Below, one piece after another: positions 9,364 to 18,605 of a stretch of DNA of 64,000 bases. The stretch comes from Enterococcus hermanniensis (GTDB taxonomy: Bacteria; Bacillota; Bacilli; Lactobacillales; Enterococcaceae), in assembly GCF_001885945.1 (NCBI RefSeq), contig NZ_JXKQ01000002.1:186001-250000 (forward strand). Direction: 5' to 3'. The notes beneath the pieces are model-generated. The model worked only from the letters and a program-made list of their open reading frames with translations. It was not told where the DNA came from and searched no databases. The position numbers and the translations under genes were made by a program. How positions within the stretch are numbered: position 1 is the first letter of the stretch; every line of letters starts with the position of its first letter.

Positions 9364-10581
9364 ATGGAAAGCGACTTTAAGAAAAGATTAGTCTTGAAGC
9401 CTGTCGGTGAAGAACATTTGGCTCAATACGATGAGTTATTGAGTTACGTCTTTCAAGTAACTGAAAGTGATATCGAAAATAGTGGTTACGAAAATAAACG
9501 GGAAATGGTCCGAGCAAAAAAGCCTGTATTAGAACAATCGAAAGTATTTGGTTGGTTCAATGAAGATAACTTAATCTCCCAGATTGCCATCTATCCATGT
9601 GAAGTAAACATTCATGGAAAAGTGTTTCAAATGGGTGGAATTACCGGTGTCGGGACTTATCCAGAATATGCCAATCATGGATTAATGAAAGAATTGATTG
9701 AGAAAGCTCTGCAAGAGATGCGCAACGATCAGCAGTGGATTTCCTATCTCTATCCTTATAGCATCCCGTATTACCGCCGTAAAGGCTGGGAAATCATGTC
9801 TGATAAATTGAGTTTTAAAATCAAAGATACGCAATTACCAAAACAAGTTGATTTGCCAGGTATCGTTGAACGAAAAGAAGTCGATGACCCCGATGTTTAT
9901 CAGGTCTATCATGAATTTGCCTTAAAAAACCATGGAGCGATGATTCGTAAAGAATTAAATTGGGAAGAATATTGGCGATTTGAAAATGAAGAAGAACGAA
10001 TCGCTGCTATCTATTATGACGCAGAGAAGAAACCAACTGGTGTTTTGTTTTATTGGATTTCTGAGGAAGTTTTTCATATCAAAGAAATGTTTTATTTGAA
10101 TCAAGAAGCTCGTAACGGCTTATGGAATTTTATCAGTGCCCATTTTTCGATGGTGTATTGGGTCAAAGGCGACATTTTCAAAAACGAACCGCTCTCTTTC
10201 CTATTAGAAGACAGTGAGATTCATGAAACAATCGCTCCTTTCTTTATGGCTCGCATCGTAGATGTAAAAGAATTTTTACTAGAATACCCATTTGCTAAAA
10301 CAGCCGAACCTTTTTATTTTGTGATAGCAGATCCAGTGGCAACATGGAACAATGGTATTTTTGCATTAGAATGGGATTCATCTGGCAATTTATCTGTTTC
10401 CGATCAACCCAAAGGAAAACGTATTGCCTTAACTATTCAAACATTGACTTGCATGTTGATGAACTATCGACGAGCCGCTTATCTCGCACGAATCGAACGT
10501 TTAGATGCGGATAAAGAAGCGATTGAATTACTAGAAACAATTATTCCCGATATGGAGGCGTATTTTAGTGACTATTTCTAA
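9364..10581 (+). CDS. Eis-like GNAT acetyltransferase
   Basis: 405-residue protein of the Eis type: two N-terminal GNAT lobes followed by an SCP2-like C-terminal domain. The acetyl-CoA binding region is visible as GGITGVGTYPEYANHGLMKEL near residue 100 (V-x-x-x-P-x-x-x-x-x-G-x form). The middle lobe contains the second GNAT fold, and the C-terminal 100 residues (from about FYFVIADPVATWNNGIF) match the sterol-carrier-like domain. Known family members acetylate aminoglycosides or protein lysines, but the substrate here is unknown. The start follows AGGAGATGAAAAA. First gene of a three-gene set with overlapping ends (14 and 11 bases), suggesting one transcript. Confidence 0.85.
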   Translation: MESDFKKRLVLKPVGEEHLAQYDELLSYVFQVTESDIENSGYENKREMVRAKKPVLEQSKVFGWFNEDNLISQIAIYPCEVNIHGKVFQMGGITGVGTYPEYANHGLMKELIEKALQEMRNDQQWISYLYPYSIPYYRRKGWEIMSDKLSFKIKDTQLPKQVDLPGIVERKEVDDPDVYQVYHEFALKNHGAMIRKELNWEEYWRFENEEERIAAIYYDAEKKPTGVLFYWISEEVFHIKEMFYLNQEARNGLWNFISAHFSMVYWVKGDIFKNEPLSFLLEDSEIHETIAPFFMARIVDVKEFLLEYPFAKTAEPFYFVIADPVATWNNGIFALEWDSSGNLSVSDQPKGKRIALTIQTLTCMLMNYRRAAYLARIERLDADKEAIELLETIIPDMEAYFSDYF

Positions 10582-11077
10582 ACATATTTATTTTGCTGCA
10601 CCCTTATTTTCTCGAAGTGATTTACTTTATAATCGGTATTTAGCAGAAAAAATTCGAGAAATAGCGCAGAATTTGACTATTTATGTGCCACAAGAAAATG
10701 CAGGCATCAATGACAAAAGTGCTTATGCTGATAGCAAAATGATTGCCTTAGCAGACACAGAAGAAGTCTTAAAGAGCGATTTAATGATCGCCTTATTAGA
10801 CGGTTTAACAATCGATGCAGGGGTTGCCTCTGAAATTGGCGTAGCCTACGCCAAAGGAATTCCCGTCATCGGTTTGTATACCGATTCTCGGCAACAAGGT
10901 GCTGACAACCAACAAAAAATTTCTGCCTTACAAACACCTGCTGAAAATCAATTTCATTATTTGAATTTGTATACAGTTGGCTTGATCAAATTAAACGGCT
11001 TGATCGTAACTAACGAAACGGCCTTGTTAGAACAAATTAAATCATTTTTAGAAAGTGGTGAGTTGAATGACCTATAA
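10568..11077 (+). CDS. Nucleoside 2-deoxyribosyltransferase
   Basis: 169-residue enzyme that moves the deoxyribose between nucleobases in nucleotide salvage, a pathway common in lactic acid bacteria. The N-terminal strand YFAAPLF and the catalytic segment DAGVASEIGVAYAKGIPVIG (Asp and the nucleophilic Glu) match the family, as does the length. The start is GTG, nine bases after GGAGG, and it overlaps the end of the acetyltransferase gene by 14 bases. An alternative start further in would remove the essential first strand, so GTG is preferred. Cytosolic. Confidence 0.9.
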   Translation: MTISKHIYFAAPLFSRSDLLYNRYLAEKIREIAQNLTIYVPQENAGINDKSAYADSKMIALADTEEVLKSDLMIALLDGLTIDAGVASEIGVAYAKGIPVIGLYTDSRQQGADNQQKISALQTPAENQFHYLNLYTVGLIKLNGLIVTNETALLEQIKSFLESGELNDL

Positions 11078-11726
11078 AAAATACCGGATGGCTTTGGTCA
11101 TTTTTGGACTCATTTGTTTACTCTACAATATTTATGAAGTGATCATTGCAAAATATTCAACGAAACAAGGCTTTATTTTTGTGATCGAATGTCTAGCTGG
11201 TATTGCGCTGATTTTTCTTCCAGAAATCATTGAAAAAGTTTTTAAAATCGTATTACCTGAAAAAATCATTTATTTTTACTGGTTCTTTTTGATCATCTCT
11301 GTCTTTTTAGGTACTTCATTACACATGATCTCAATCATTTCATTTTGGGATAAGATTTTACATTCTGTTAGTCCAATGGTTTTAACCGCCTTAGGCTACG
11401 GTCTGATTGGTTTTTTAATGAAAGATGCCGATATTAGTAAAACTTCTCCTTGGCTGTTCTTATTATTTGGCTTTGCTTTTGCTGGTGTCTGTGGCGTTTT
11501 TTGGGAATTCTGGGAATTCCTTTGCGATACGATTGCTGATATGAATTTACAACGTTATGCCACTTCAGCAGGGACTTTGCTTGTTGGCCGTGCTGCACTC
11601 ATGGATACCATGGGCGATTTGCTGACTAACACGATTGGTGCTTTACTGATGGGAATCTACGCTAGCGTCCAAAGTCGAGGAAATGCAGCTTATTTTGAAG
11701 AATATCGTTTGAAAAAAATTAAATAA
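11067..11726 (+). CDS. YjdF/DUF2238-like integral membrane protein
   Basis: 219-residue membrane protein with about six hydrophobic segments. A conserved acidic block, FWEFWEFLCDTIADMN followed by MDTMGDLLTNTIGA, is typical of the YjdF/DUF2238 group, whose function is not established. It overlaps the deoxyribosyltransferase gene by 11 bases and ends just before a strong terminator, so it is the last gene of the three-gene transcript. No link to nucleoside metabolism can be shown from the sequence. Confidence 0.8.
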   Translation: MTYKKYRMALVIFGLICLLYNIYEVIIAKYSTKQGFIFVIECLAGIALIFLPEIIEKVFKIVLPEKIIYFYWFFLIISVFLGTSLHMISIISFWDKILHSVSPMVLTALGYGLIGFLMKDADISKTSPWLFLLFGFAFAGVCGVFWEFWEFLCDTIADMNLQRYATSAGTLLVGRAALMDTMGDLLTNTIGALLMGIYASVQSRGNAAYFEEYRLKKIK

Positions 11727-11731
11727 AAAAA

Positions 11732-11762
11732 AGTCAAAACCAATTTTAACTCGGTTTTGACT
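11732..11762. terminator. Bidirectional terminator
   Basis: AGTCAAAACC, an 11-base loop, GGTTTTGACT, with A-rich and T-rich flanks. It separates the convergent membrane-protein and flavoprotein genes. Confidence 0.85.
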
Positions 11763-11766
11763 CTTT

Positions 11767-12255
11767 TTATTTATTTGGATGTTTATTTTCTTTCATCGTA
11801 TAAGAATCGAGAGTTATTTTTATGATTCCTGTTCGTTTTAACATCGCTTCAGGAATCTCGTCAAACGATTTTCCTTTTGCGGCGTGTGCCATTAATCGAT
11901 GAAGGGCTGCTCGTTTTTCAGCAGCATCTTCTATTAATTCGGCTTGCCCAAAACCAATCAGACTTTGATAGGCATACGAATAGGTTGCGGCGTTCATATT
12001 TCCTTGAATCAATTCATGGTGACCATCCATTTCAACAGCAACTTTTGGATCTTGTTGAAGCATTGTGATTTTCTTTCCTTCTGCTGCTCCATGAATGAAT
12101 AAAATCAATTGTTCCTGTTTCCATTGATATCCGAAATTTACTGGGACGACATAGGGATAATCCGAACCATTGAGTGCCATACGTACAACTTGTGTCTGTT
12201 CAACAAATGTTTTGATCGTTGCAAAATCTGTTACTTCTCTTTTTTTTCTTCGCAT
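11767..12255 (-). CDS. NimA-like pyridoxamine 5'-phosphate oxidase family protein
   Basis: About 162 residues. A small split-barrel flavin-binding protein related to NimA (5-nitroimidazole resistance) and pyridoxamine phosphate oxidases. The opening MRRKKREVTDFATIKTFVEQ, the strand VVRMALNGSDYPYVVPVNFGY and the FIHGAAEGKKITML segment are characteristic of this group. I place the start at the ATG at 12255, because AAAGGA lies six bases before it. An upstream ATG at 12270 has no ribosome site. Single gene, convergent with the preceding operon. Actual reductase activity and substrate are unknown. Confidence 0.85.
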   Translation of the reverse strand: MRRKKREVTDFATIKTFVEQTQVVRMALNGSDYPYVVPVNFGYQWKQEQLILFIHGAAEGKKITMLQQDPKVAVEMDGHHELIQGNMNAATYSYAYQSLIGFGQAELIEDAAEKRAALHRLMAHAAKGKSFDEIPEAMLKRTGIIKITLDSYTMKENKHPNK

Positions 12256-12330
12256 GATTGTTCCTTTCATAATTAATTATGTTCAAGTATACCCTGAATA
12301 CTTCAAATAATAAAACTACTCTATAAGAAA

Positions 12331-12377
12331 AAAGAAGCTAAAACAAAAGTATTTTCTACTTTTGTTTTAGCTTCTTT
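12331..12377 (-). terminator. Terminator of the malonate decarboxylase operon
   Basis: A perfect 20-bp stem (12331-12350 with 12358-12377) and a 7-base loop, followed on the minus strand by TTTTTTC. It begins four bases past the mdcB stop codon. Confidence 0.9.
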
Positions 12378-12380
12378 AGA

Positions 12381-13241
12381 TTATTTTGCGGTTGCAACTA
12401 AAACTGTTTTATTCGTTAAATGTTCTAATGATAATAAAAAGAAACTAGCCGCTAATAGATCAGCACTTCCGCCTGGAGAAACAGCCTGTGTTTGACAGTA
12501 TGTATGAAGTTGCTCGAAACTTTTATTAGGCAAAGATTTTTCATTTGCTTGTTTGGCTAACACTTGTACTTGAGCCAAAACGGCTTGGTTGCTTCGGTAC
12601 AAAATACAGGTATCATCCAAAGAAGCAATAATAGCTAAAAGCATATGTAATCTTTTTTCAATCAAATCTCCTTGCGGACGATTAAAATAATCAGAGAGCG
12701 CGAGTTGAACATGCGGAAAACCTGCAGCGGCTTCTGCAAAAGCTCCCCCATTCCCATATTTTTTCTTTACCTTTTCTCCATGAGAAAGCGGAAGATTTTT
12801 TTTAACAAAGCGATCTGGAAAAGCTACTAATACTTGAATATCAGAAAATATCTTAGGTAAAAACAATTGCTGAGTGAGACTATATTGACTGCTGACCGCA
12901 GTAATAAAAAGCCCCATTGCCCAAATGGCCCCTTTATGGGTATTCACCCCACCCGTTGCGCGAAACATCGCTGTTTCGGCACGCCGGCCAATGTCACCAA
13001 TTTTTTCTCTTATTGCTTGTGTCATCGAATGATTCCAAGAAGCAAGAGCCATTTCTTCAAAAAAAGGTGTCAATGTTTTGGCAGAAATCAGAAATAGTTC
13101 ATGATTCATGTCTGTGTGAGTACCTGTATTAAGAGCATCAACCAATCCTGGTTTTGGCGATAATTCTACTTCATCTATTAAAGCTTGTTCGACTAACAAA
13201 GCGAATTCGTGACATTTGACAGCAATTGTTTGTTCTTCCAT
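12381..13241 (-). CDS. mdcB: Triphosphoribosyl-dephospho-CoA synthase (MdcB/CitG)
   Basis: 286-residue enzyme that joins ATP and dephospho-CoA to make 2'-(5''-triphosphoribosyl)-3'-dephospho-CoA, the precursor of the prosthetic group of malonate decarboxylase and citrate lyase. The family motifs VELSPKPGLVD (about residues 20-30) and GGVNTHKGAIWAMGL (about 97-111) are present, as is the C-terminal SPGGSADLLAASFFL. It is the last gene of the mdc operon. No citrate lyase genes are near, so MdcB is the right role. ATG follows AAGGAATATCTG. Confidence 0.93.
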   Translation of the reverse strand: MEEQTIAVKCHEFALLVEQALIDEVELSPKPGLVDALNTGTHTDMNHELFLISAKTLTPFFEEMALASWNHSMTQAIREKIGDIGRRAETAMFRATGGVNTHKGAIWAMGLFITAVSSQYSLTQQLFLPKIFSDIQVLVAFPDRFVKKNLPLSHGEKVKKKYGNGGAFAEAAAGFPHVQLALSDYFNRPQGDLIEKRLHMLLAIIASLDDTCILYRSNQAVLAQVQVLAKQANEKSLPNKSFEQLHTYCQTQAVSPGGSADLLAASFFLLSLEHLTNKTVLVATAK

Positions 13242-13258
13242 CAGATATTCCTTCTTTT

Positions 13259-14344
13259 TTATTTAGTGATTGTCCCTTTGATTGCTTGCCATATAACATG
13301 CAATAAATAGCTTAATAAAAAGGCACAGCTTGCTGTAGCTAAGTATGCTACGATGATCATGATTCCAGTTGGTAATCTTAACAATAAATCTTTGAAGCAC
13401 AGTAGTAATACTTGGAAGACAAAGACATTAGCTAAATACGTACGATAAGCGTAAGTGGATAACCATTTGAATGCACGTAATTGCGGCGCATTGTTTTTTA
13501 TCATTGTTGAACCAAACATAAACACACCAAAAATAACGATTACGCTATATAAGCTTTGAATAGTATTTAAATATGGAGCATGAGCAAATGTTAAATCGCC
13601 AGCAAAGTTCAATAAGTGATTCGCAGAAACAAGTGCTACTACAAGCCCAATTGGTAATAATGCATAACGTACTTTGTATAGTATATTATAAATAGCTTCA
13701 TGATAATTCAAAGCCGCACAACCGTAGATACCATAAATCATAAAGCTAACAACAAAACGATCTAGTAAGTACCAGCTTTCATGGTGAGCGCCAGCAAAAA
13801 CTTGCGTATCATAGAAAATATACCAAGCTACATAGATAGCTGTTGCAATAATCAATACCGGCCAAACAGCCTTTTTATTCGTAAATACTTTATACCCTAA
13901 CCATACAAAGAAGGGCATCAATAATTGAATTTGTAGCATCATCACTGTATACCATAGATGTGGCGCACCATCACCAGTGATATATTTCAATAAAAATGTA
14001 GCTGTATTTGTATAAGGATTTCCTTGTTGAACAGCTGGGAAAAGCCATAGGTAGACAGATGTCCATAAAACATAAGGAACGACTAACTCAAAAAACTTTT
14101 CCTTTAAAAATTCAAAGTAAGAAAGATGTTGACTTGTCTTAACCATGTTATAAACAATTGCAAAAATAAATAGAAGGGCGGTATATTTGACCATTACATA
14201 TAATGTGCCAATACACGCAGCTGTTGTTTCATTATGAGTATTTGCTAACGCAAAGCTCAAAATCGTTTGCAACATTACAGCTGTTACAGCGAATACTTTT
14301 TGAAAGTCGCTGATATTGATCTTGATTTCCTTATTCTCAAACAT
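13259..14344 (-). CDS. Acyltransferase-3 family membrane protein
   Basis: 361 residues with about ten hydrophobic segments and a cytosolic N-terminus. The HLWYTVMMLQIQLLMPFF segment near residue 130 and the overall layout match the acyltransferase-3 (OafA/WecH-like) superfamily, which transfers acyl groups from CoA to sugars or other acceptors at the membrane. It sits inside the mdc operon between mdcG and mdcB, with gaps of 25 and 17 bases and no terminator, so it is co-transcribed. I know of no such gene among the classical mdc sets. It occupies the place where a malonate transporter might be expected. The ribosome site is weak (GCGGAAAC). Confidence 0.8.
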   Translation of the reverse strand: MFENKEIKINISDFQKVFAVTAVMLQTILSFALANTHNETTAACIGTLYVMVKYTALLFIFAIVYNMVKTSQHLSYFEFLKEKFFELVVPYVLWTSVYLWLFPAVQQGNPYTNTATFLLKYITGDGAPHLWYTVMMLQIQLLMPFFVWLGYKVFTNKKAVWPVLIIATAIYVAWYIFYDTQVFAGAHHESWYLLDRFVVSFMIYGIYGCAALNYHEAIYNILYKVRYALLPIGLVVALVSANHLLNFAGDLTFAHAPYLNTIQSLYSVIVIFGVFMFGSTMIKNNAPQLRAFKWLSTYAYRTYLANVFVFQVLLLCFKDLLLRLPTGIMIIVAYLATASCAFLLSYLLHVIWQAIKGTITK

Positions 14345-14369
14345 TGTTTCCGCTCACTTTTCCTAATAT

Positions 14370-14963
14370 TTACCAAATCTCAGTAGTGAGTTTTGGTCCT
14401 TTATTTGTTTTAAGTAAAATTTTCTTTGATGGCTGGCTTAAATACTCTTTTAAGGCAAACCCACCCTTTTGACTGATAATTTGAGTATCTAACTTTTCAA
14501 AAAAAGCCATATTCTCTTCAATTTCTTTCATTGGTAGCTCCGCGGCAGAATCAGCGTACAACAGTAGATCAAGATCACTACTTGATTTGATCGTTGCTCG
14601 TTGCGTAGCTAACTCAAATCCTAGACTGCCGCCGACACCCCAATGATAATTTTTCAATAATAATTGTGCCTCACGGTATTGATGATAGACCGGATAAGCC
14701 GCAACCTCAGCTTGACGAAAGCTATTTTTAGTTACTAGCTCCCATGGATGGATAACTTCTTCAACTTTATTTAAAGTAGCTTCGAAACCAAATCGCTGTT
14801 GTCGTTCTTTCCCTCTTAAACCAACTAAAATTGAGCCAGCATCATGAGGGATCCCTCGACGGACAGTCGCATACAATCGATCTGTTTCTGCAAACCAGCC
14901 AGGAAGTTCAATATTTTTCAATACCTTTTTATCTAACAAGACAATATCGTGAGCACAAATCAT
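14370..14963 (-). CDS. mdcG: Malonate decarboxylase holo-ACP synthase (MdcG)
   Basis: 197-residue phosphoribosyl-dephospho-CoA transferase. It attaches the prosthetic group made by MdcB to the serine of the MdcC acyl carrier subunit. The nucleotidyltransferase-like motif SDLDLLLYADS is near residue 128, preceded by GGSLGFELATQ as in MdcG proteins, and the WGVGGSLGFE context is conserved. It starts four bases past the stop of mdcDE. The ribosome site is weak, so translation is probably coupled. Its own start region MICAHDIVLLD is compact, and the length fits MdcG. Confidence 0.9.
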   Translation of the reverse strand: MICAHDIVLLDKKVLKNIELPGWFAETDRLYATVRRGIPHDAGSILVGLRGKERQQRFGFEATLNKVEEVIHPWELVTKNSFRQAEVAAYPVYHQYREAQLLLKNYHWGVGGSLGFELATQRATIKSSSDLDLLLYADSAAELPMKEIEENMAFFEKLDTQIISQKGGFALKEYLSQPSKKILLKTNKGPKLTTEIW

Positions 14964-14966
14964 TGA

Positions 14967-16649
14967 TTAATCATTCCATTCTTTATTCATGCGATCAAAA
15001 ACTTTATTCGTTTCCACACGACCACCATTTACAGCAATCGAATTGGTGTAACGATTTGTTAACATCGTGTCGTTCGTATTACGAACATCTGTAATCGCTG
15101 CATTGATAGCTGCAACTACTTCAGAAACGTGTTCAGCAGATGTACTTTGATCGGTGATTGTTTCTAAGAAAGTAAACAGTGCACCTAATTTATTATAGTT
15201 TTGAACATCATAAGCAATACTTGGAACTTTTTCTGCGGCAGCTTCAATGTCTGCAATCGAACGTTTTGTAATCCGGCTAGCACTTTCTTTAGACATTGCT
15301 TGGATCATGATATCGTTACTATTCAAAGCAACTAATCGACTTGATTGTAACCCATGAGCTAAGAAAGCTCCTGAAATAGCATTTCCAGCAATAAAACCAA
15401 TAACAGGATGACCAGCTTGACGAAGTTTTGCATAAGCAGCCGCACTATTCGCTAAAGCGATGTGGATACCAATCAATTCTTCATTATATCCGTATGCTTG
15501 ACTTGGTACATCAATCACAGCGATAACTGGACGTTTTACTGCTTTGTTCTTATCTTCTTGATAAATAGCTTCTAGTAAATGACCCATTTCGAAGCCTTCG
15601 ACTAAACCTACTTCACCATTACGTACTCGATACATTGGATTGTTACCATTAGGTACGATAGCAGTTACAACAGCATTTTCAACAAATACTTCTGAAGGAG
15701 CTGAGTAGACAGTCGCACTGGTAGAAATTGGATGCGTTAAACCAGTTAATGCTGCAAACCATTGATAACCAACACTAGTAGATGCATCTTCCTTGCCTTC
15801 TGTTACTTCAATTTCTTTTACTGCTTCCACTTTGTGAGCAGCTAAAGCTTTATTATATTCTTCAATTGTCATTGGTTTTGATAAATCAAGTTTTGCCAAT
15901 AATGATAAATAGAAGTCAGCACTTTCGCTACGATGGCTATCTTTTTTCTCTACAATCGCTGCGATCACAGCTTGACGGATTGTTTCAACACTATCCGTAA
16001 CTAATTCATCAACGACGTTTGCTTCGAAACGTTGACGCGCACCAATCGTATTCCAGATCAAGTCTTTATCGCTAGAATCAAATTCACGAACTCCAGCTTC
16101 AACTTCGATTACTTCTGGACCGTTCAAGCCAATCCGTGCTTTTTTAGTTGCGATCAAATGACTCATAAGCGCTGAAGTAATTGACATCCCACCAAAAGAA
16201 CCCACACGTCCTGGAACCAATCCGATCACTGGAACATATTTTTTCAATGCTACGATCAAATTACCGATTTCAGAAATTGACAAAAGACCGTAGTTGGCTT
16301 CTTGTAAACGAACGCCACCAGTATCTAATACGATCACTGGATAGATCTCGTTTCCGGCTTCATTTTCTTTCAATGCTAATGTTAAAGCTGAAATAATTTT
16401 AGCACCGGATACTTCACCGATACCGCCACCTTGGAATTTACCTTCCATTGCAATCACGATCACATTTTTTCCGTCGATTGCTCCACGGCTGACAACGATA
16501 CCGTCATCACTTTGTGGAACGATGTTTTGAGCAACTAGATTGGGAGCGATCATTTGATCAAACGGATCAATCAATTCATGCCCTGTTTTAGCATCTAATA
16601 ATGCATGAACACGTTCGCGTGCATTTAATTCTACAAAACTATTTTTCAT
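14967..16649 (-). CDS. mdcDE: Malonate decarboxylase beta-gamma fusion (MdcD-MdcE)
   Basis: 560 residues that combine two subunits usually encoded separately. Residues 1 to about 280 correspond to MdcD (beta), with the crotonase-fold signature EGKFQGGGIGEVSGAKI. From about 290 to the end they correspond to MdcE (gamma), with SQAYGYNEELIGIHIALANS and GNAISGAFLAHGLQS. Together they catalyse decarboxylation of malonyl-S-MdcC to acetyl-S-MdcC without biotin. The frame is continuous with a linker around 275-290 rich in Glu and Lys. The start overlaps the mdcC stop by 11 bases and has GGAGG nine bases upstream. Whether the fusion is general in this genus cannot be told from here. Confidence 0.92.
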   Translation of the reverse strand: MKNSFVELNARERVHALLDAKTGHELIDPFDQMIAPNLVAQNIVPQSDDGIVVSRGAIDGKNVIVIAMEGKFQGGGIGEVSGAKIISALTLALKENEAGNEIYPVIVLDTGGVRLQEANYGLLSISEIGNLIVALKKYVPVIGLVPGRVGSFGGMSITSALMSHLIATKKARIGLNGPEVIEVEAGVREFDSSDKDLIWNTIGARQRFEANVVDELVTDSVETIRQAVIAAIVEKKDSHRSESADFYLSLLAKLDLSKPMTIEEYNKALAAHKVEAVKEIEVTEGKEDASTSVGYQWFAALTGLTHPISTSATVYSAPSEVFVENAVVTAIVPNGNNPMYRVRNGEVGLVEGFEMGHLLEAIYQEDKNKAVKRPVIAVIDVPSQAYGYNEELIGIHIALANSAAAYAKLRQAGHPVIGFIAGNAISGAFLAHGLQSSRLVALNSNDIMIQAMSKESASRITKRSIADIEAAAEKVPSIAYDVQNYNKLGALFTFLETITDQSTSAEHVSEVVAAINAAITDVRNTNDTMLTNRYTNSIAVNGGRVETNKVFDRMNKEWND

Positions 16650-16938
16650 CTGAAAGTTCCTCCATTGCTTGTGTTAATCGAAGATAGACAACTCCAGGAG
16701 TAGCACCAAAATCGTTGATTACGATATCAGCTGTAATTGGATAACGATCAAAGAATCTAGTCAATACATTTTGCCAAACATCACCAAAACCATCACTACC
16801 GGTACATACACGGACTGAAGTTTCAGATTTTTCTGTTGGGAAAAGTAAAATTTCCAAATCACCTGAACCTACCACACCAACATGAATTTTTTTGTCAATT
16901 GGTTTTGTTGTTTTATAACTGTATGATAATTGTTCCAT
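16639..16938 (-). CDS. mdcC: Malonate decarboxylase acyl carrier protein (MdcC)
   Basis: 99-residue delta subunit, the carrier of the phosphoribosyl-dephospho-CoA arm. The attachment motif VGSGDLEILLF places the modified serine at residue 25, the same position as in the characterised Klebsiella protein. It is preceded by AAGGAGAGAAGAACAG and follows mdcA after 15 bases. Its product is the substrate of MdcG and MdcH and swings between MdcA and the MdcDE enzyme. Cytosolic. Confidence 0.93.
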   Translation of the reverse strand: MEQLSYSYKTTKPIDKKIHVGVVGSGDLEILLFPTEKSETSVRVCTGSDGFGDVWQNVLTRFFDRYPITADIVINDFGATPGVVYLRLTQAMEELSDEK

Positions 16939-16953
16939 CTGTTCTTCTCTCCT

Positions 16954-18600
16954 TTAAGACCAAGTTCTGAATTTCATTGGGGGTTCGTATAAACCATCTG
17001 ACCATTCAATCAAATCATCCACTGTTTGAGCTGCTAGTAATGAACGTTTAGCATCGCTACGTTTAATTCCAAGATCTTCTGGTAATTTAACGATTCCAGC
17101 TTTACGTAATTCATCTAATGATTCTTTTGTACTTGTCATTCCTATTGGTGTTACCCCACCGATGGCAGCAATTGCTGCTTGTTTTTGTTCTTTTGAAGTT
17201 GCTTTGTAAAGATAAGCAATCCCTTCTTCAGTGACGATATGCGTTGTATCTTCGCTATAAATCATAACGGGTGCATTTGCTAGTCCTGCTTGTTTTTGAA
17301 CTTCAAGTGCATCAAGATTTTCTACGAATACAGGTTTTTTATTTGAACCATATGTTTCAACCATTTGTACAACTAATTTTTGGCCTTTTCCTAATGGATC
17401 ACTTTCATCACGTAATGATTGCCAAGCAGGAGTTGAGTGACGACGTCCGCCAGGATTATGACCCATGTTTGGTGCACCACCAAAACCAGATAAACGTCCT
17501 TTGGTTACGGTTGAAGAATTTCCTTCATAGTCTAATTGTAAAGTTGAACCAATAAACATATCGACTGCATATTGACCAGCAACTTGTGATAATGTCCGGT
17601 TGCTACGCATTGAACCATCTTTACCAACAAAGAAAACATCTGGACGAGCGGCAATATATTTTTCCATACCGACTTCGCCACCAAAACTGTGGATACTTTC
17701 AACCCAACCAGATTCGATTGCTGGAATCATTGTTGGATGTGGATTTAACACCCAGTTTTTAGCAACTTTCCCTTTGATTCCTAGTGTTTCACCATAAGTT
17801 GGTAATAATAATTCAATTGCTGCTGTATTGAAACCAATCCCATGATTCAATGATTGTACTTCATGTTCAGCATAGATTCCTTTTAATGCCATCATAGCCA
17901 TTAAAATTTGTAATTCTGTGATATTTTGTGGATCACGCGTGAATAATGCTTCTAATTGATACGGTTGATCTGCTAATACAACAACATCGATCCAATCGCT
18001 TGGAATATCTACACGAGGTAATTCATCAACGATTTCATTGACTTGAACAATCACGATACCATCTTTAAACGCAGCAGCTTCAACGATTGTTGGTGTTTCT
18101 TCCGTATTGAAACCGGTATAAAGATTTCCTTGGCGGTCAGCTTTATCAGCCGCAACTAAGACAACGTTTGGAACTAAATCAATGAATAAGCGACCATATA
18201 ATTCTAAATATGTGTGGATATCGCCTAATTTCATTGTGCCGTCTTCAATCATTTGAGCAACACGAGTACTTTGAGCACCGGCATAAGAAAAATCAATTTT
18301 TGCAGCGATCCCTTTTTCAAAAATAGTTAAGTGTTCAGGACGAGAGATACTTGACATGATCATGTGTAATTGATTTACTTTGTCTGAATTTACTTGTTCT
18401 AAACTTGTAGAAAGAAAGCTGGCTTGTTTTTGATTATCTCCTTCAAGTACAACTTTATCGCCGGGTTGGATCAATGTTTCCAAGACTTCGATAATGGCTT
18501 CTGTCGGAACATATTTTCCATCAAGCAAATGTTCAATTTTTTTCATTTTTTGAGCTTTTTTTTCGCGTTTGCTCGCCCAATTTCTTGCTGGTTTTTCCAT
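16954..18600 (-). CDS. mdcA: Malonate decarboxylase alpha subunit (MdcA)
   Basis: About 548 residues. The alpha subunit acts as acetyl-S-ACP:malonate ACP transferase, exchanging the acetyl group on MdcC for malonate. The conserved block GRLSGFGGAPNMGHNPGGRR (around residue 380) is diagnostic, and the N-terminal REKKAQKMKKIEHLLDGKYV is typical. I choose the ATG at 18600 because GGAG lies nine bases before it. Two further in-frame ATGs upstream (18615 and 18609) overlap the mdcH stop and lack spacing. The gap to mdcH is then five bases. It forms the large complex with MdcC and MdcDE. Confidence 0.93.
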   Translation of the reverse strand: MEKPARNWASKREKKAQKMKKIEHLLDGKYVPTEAIIEVLETLIQPGDKVVLEGDNQKQASFLSTSLEQVNSDKVNQLHMIMSSISRPEHLTIFEKGIAAKIDFSYAGAQSTRVAQMIEDGTMKLGDIHTYLELYGRLFIDLVPNVVLVAADKADRQGNLYTGFNTEETPTIVEAAAFKDGIVIVQVNEIVDELPRVDIPSDWIDVVVLADQPYQLEALFTRDPQNITELQILMAMMALKGIYAEHEVQSLNHGIGFNTAAIELLLPTYGETLGIKGKVAKNWVLNPHPTMIPAIESGWVESIHSFGGEVGMEKYIAARPDVFFVGKDGSMRSNRTLSQVAGQYAVDMFIGSTLQLDYEGNSSTVTKGRLSGFGGAPNMGHNPGGRRHSTPAWQSLRDESDPLGKGQKLVVQMVETYGSNKKPVFVENLDALEVQKQAGLANAPVMIYSEDTTHIVTEEGIAYLYKATSKEQKQAAIAAIGGVTPIGMTSTKESLDELRKAGIVKLPEDLGIKRSDAKRSLLAAQTVDDLIEWSDGLYEPPMKFRTWS

Positions 18601-18605
18601 TCTTG

